Below, piece by piece: positions 16,861 to 18,523 of a DNA stretch of 18,523 nucleotides; the stretch's first letter is position 1; each line of letters opens with the position of its first letter. The stretch comes from Cerioporus squamosus (lineage: Eukaryota > Basidiomycota > Agaricomycetes > Polyporales > Polyporaceae): positions 1-18,523 of the forward strand of contig JABYQS010000553.1 of the NCBI GenBank assembly GCA_022592435.1, written 5' to 3'. The notes beneath the pieces are model-generated. The model was given only the letters and a program-made list of their open reading frames with translations, was not told the origin of the DNA and made no database searches. Both the position numbers and the translations under genes were made by a program.

Positions 16861-18027
16861 CTGACAGACCAATCCAGGCATGGGATCCGTTGATCCTTTT
16901 AATTTTGTCATTGTCTTGGCTCGTCCTAAGCCCGACCACTCGGACTCGGAGAAACATCGACGCTCTTCCGTGGCAATCTCTACAGCCGTTGTGGCCGCCG
17001 CACGGACATTAGGTGGTCTGGGGAGGTCAGTCTCACCATGGCCATGCCCGCACCTGGTGTTTGCCAGCAGGCGGTAGCTTGATATCTAAGTATGTACTCT
17101 ACTTCAGTAGCTCCCACCACAGACGAAGTCCATGCCGAACCATACCACGGCCGGCTGAGAGCTGAGATGAGCGTCCTGGCCATCTGCTTCTCGCGTTCGA
17201 GACGTCCGAGACAGCCAGCGGCACACCGGCCGTTGGCCTTGGACGAGACGACAATCCCACGCTGAGTCTAGTCTCGAAATAGCTCCTCCTTTGCCCATGT
17301 TCTCCCGGACCGAGCCTGCTCTGTCGACGCACAATCAATCCCGGCGAGCGGCAGCATGTAAGTACGTCGTCCATGCTGTAGGCTCAATGAGGACTTTGTC
17401 ACCCCGTTGCGGCTTTCGGAGAGTCGGAGACGAGAGAACGCCGGGACAGTTGACGTATGCGGCGCGAGCGGGAAAGCTGCATGGTGCGCGTGGCACCGAT
17501 ACATTATTCACGAGGGCCCAGGACGGTCCATGTGCACAGGTGCCTGGGGCGTATGTGGCGGCAGCGACGTTCTGGTAGACTATTTGCTCGATCGGGGAGT
17601 ATCTTGCGGTTTCCTGCTCGATATCGCGCTCTGAGAACGGTGTGTCAGGGATGCGAGTAAGTACGAGTACATAATGACAACGGTCGCGGTAGCGAGCGTA
17701 ATGTGCATCGAACTCACCGGAACGCACTTGACGAGGAGCACGGCGACTCAGTCACTGTACGTACGGTCACCGTTTCACGTCGCGCTTCGTGTCGTCGAGT
17801 TTCAAGACTCGTTTCCGCCGGGTACAAACCGATTTACAAGCGTAAAAACCTGTCTTCCCAGTTGAGTGCTCCCGAACGAGGACAGTCCAGAGCCGCAAAA
17901 CAAGCTCGCGAACGGAAGAATAACTCACGTCTTATTACTCAGCTTCAGTCCGCTGCACATCTTCAGCCTGCCCGCCATTCACCATGTAGCACTCGAGCTC
18001 ACTCCTCGTCACTAAGTGTGAGTCTCT
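16861..18027. other. Unassigned region between membrane-protein promoter and DUF952 pseudogene
   Basis: No recognised gene. A 65-codon plus-strand frame begins with ATG at 16880 (MGSVDPFNFVIVLARPKPD) but has no support. On the minus strand a frame at 17335-17727 is open for 130 codons, has no ATG start, and includes ERDIEQETARYSPIEQIVYQ and several cysteines; it may be the last exon of an unknown gene. Another minus-strand frame at 17104-17334 ends VVWFGMDFVCGGSY. Splice-like signals occur near 17720, but I could not build a consistent model. Confidence 0.35.
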
Positions 18028-18486
18028 TCACTCGTCGACCAGCCAGCCCTCCTCCCTCGGGACCTTGAGCGCGTCCTCCCACGTCTGCCCCTCCGCTCGC
18101 TTCACCGTACGCGAGCCGACGACGTTCGCGCTTCCCAGGTCGGCCCACTTCCTCGCCCCCGTGCCGTCGTGCTCGCCTCGTACCCGGCCGCATCGGTGCC
18201 TGGGCGTACAGGTGCGGGCCCGGGCATGCCTCCACCCAGCGGTACACGCCCTCCGTCTGCGCGTGTCGACCTTGAGAGCCAGAGCTCGTGCGCGGAGGCG
18301 AAGAAGAGCGAGGCGTGAGCGGGATCTGCGCGGCGGTGGAGAGGTGGATGAAGCCGTCTTGGGCGTCGAGGTCGCTGAGCGGGAGGACGGGCGGGATGGG
18401 CGTGGGGGCGGCGAGGGCAGGCAGGATCTTGTTATATAGGAGGGGAGGGGGTAGGTTGTGAGTTTGGGCTCGGAAGTTGGGGACAT
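18028..18486 (-). pseudogene. DUF952-like gene, multiply frame-shifted
   Basis: The start ATG at 18486 (MSPTSEPKLTTY) and the end at 18028 (TWEDALKVPREEGWLVDE, TGA) share one frame, but the conserved middle of the family is spread over the other frames. LPLSDLDAQDGFIHLSTAAQ, the hallmark of DUF952, follows a frame change in a C-rich tract at about 18437-18455. LFFASAHELWL is in the next frame (change at about 18310). LKVDT follows a change at about 18280, EGVYRWVEACPGPHLYA one at about 18260, and DLGSANVVGSRTVKRAEGQ one at about 18178. None of the changes sits at GT-AG signals and the gaps are only bases long, so introns cannot explain them. Intact DUF952 proteins are small (about 100-150 residues), of unknown function with a fold linked to ADP-ribosyl transferases. 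The product as encoded would be nonsense; decay or assembly indels are both possible. Confidence 0.72.
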
Positions 18487-18523
18487 GGCGAGCGAGCCTG
18501 AGGCCTTGAGGTAGTAGGGAGCT

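Noticed and set aside
1..18523. tRNA, rRNA, transposon or terminal inverted repeats
   Set aside because: I looked for B-box-like GGTTCGANNCC strings, transposase or reverse-transcriptase motifs and long flanking repeats and found none that could be supported.

Overview
The window looks like GC-rich nuclear DNA of a basidiomycete fungus, most likely an Agaricomycete and possibly Polyporales. The main genes are cut by many short GT-AG introns (most 48-66 bases). The families are typical of that group: an F-box/WD40-type beta-propeller, a HET-domain protein, F-box and leucine-rich-repeat (LRR) proteins, an EF-hand/coiled-coil protein, a serine/alanine-rich single-pass membrane protein and a DUF952-like protein. 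There is no operon structure and no bacterial, viral or plasmid signature. All family calls were made by reading, without a database search.

Layout: 3-713 (+) is the C-terminal part of a WD40-repeat protein cut by the window edge. 1031-2502 (+) is an intact four-exon sterol-4alpha-carboxylate 3-dehydrogenase (ERG26/NSDHL family, ergosterol synthesis). 3290-4796 (+) is a HET-domain gene whose conserved blocks lie in different reading frames, so it is broken. 5094-6467 (-) is an LRR-type protein. Immediately head-to-head with it, at 6450-6885 (+), is a short F-box head with no LRR body. 7401-11272 (-) is a gene of about 19 exons coding for helical/coiled-coil segments plus a canonical EF-hand loop; it is readable almost throughout, with one 2-base frame discordance near its 3' end. 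11273-14159 holds no firm gene and has a long strand-asymmetric, low-complexity stretch. 14160-15786 (-) is an intact membrane protein whose signal-peptide-like segment lies upstream of its first in-frame ATG. 15787-18027 holds no firm gene. 18028-18486 (-) is a DUF952-like gene broken by about five frame changes in 460 bases.

The genes do not form an obvious pathway. The most striking pattern is a mosaic: two or three genes with clean open exons (ERG26-like, membrane protein, most of the EF-hand gene) lie among HET, F-box/LRR and DUF952 copies carrying frame breaks. This fits either birth-and-death evolution of dispensable families or indel errors in the assembly. The intact genes argue somewhat against uniform error, but read-level data would be needed to decide. 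The least described element may be the EF-hand/coiled-coil gene, with its many tiny exons. I found no RNA gene, transposon, CRISPR array or clearly new system.
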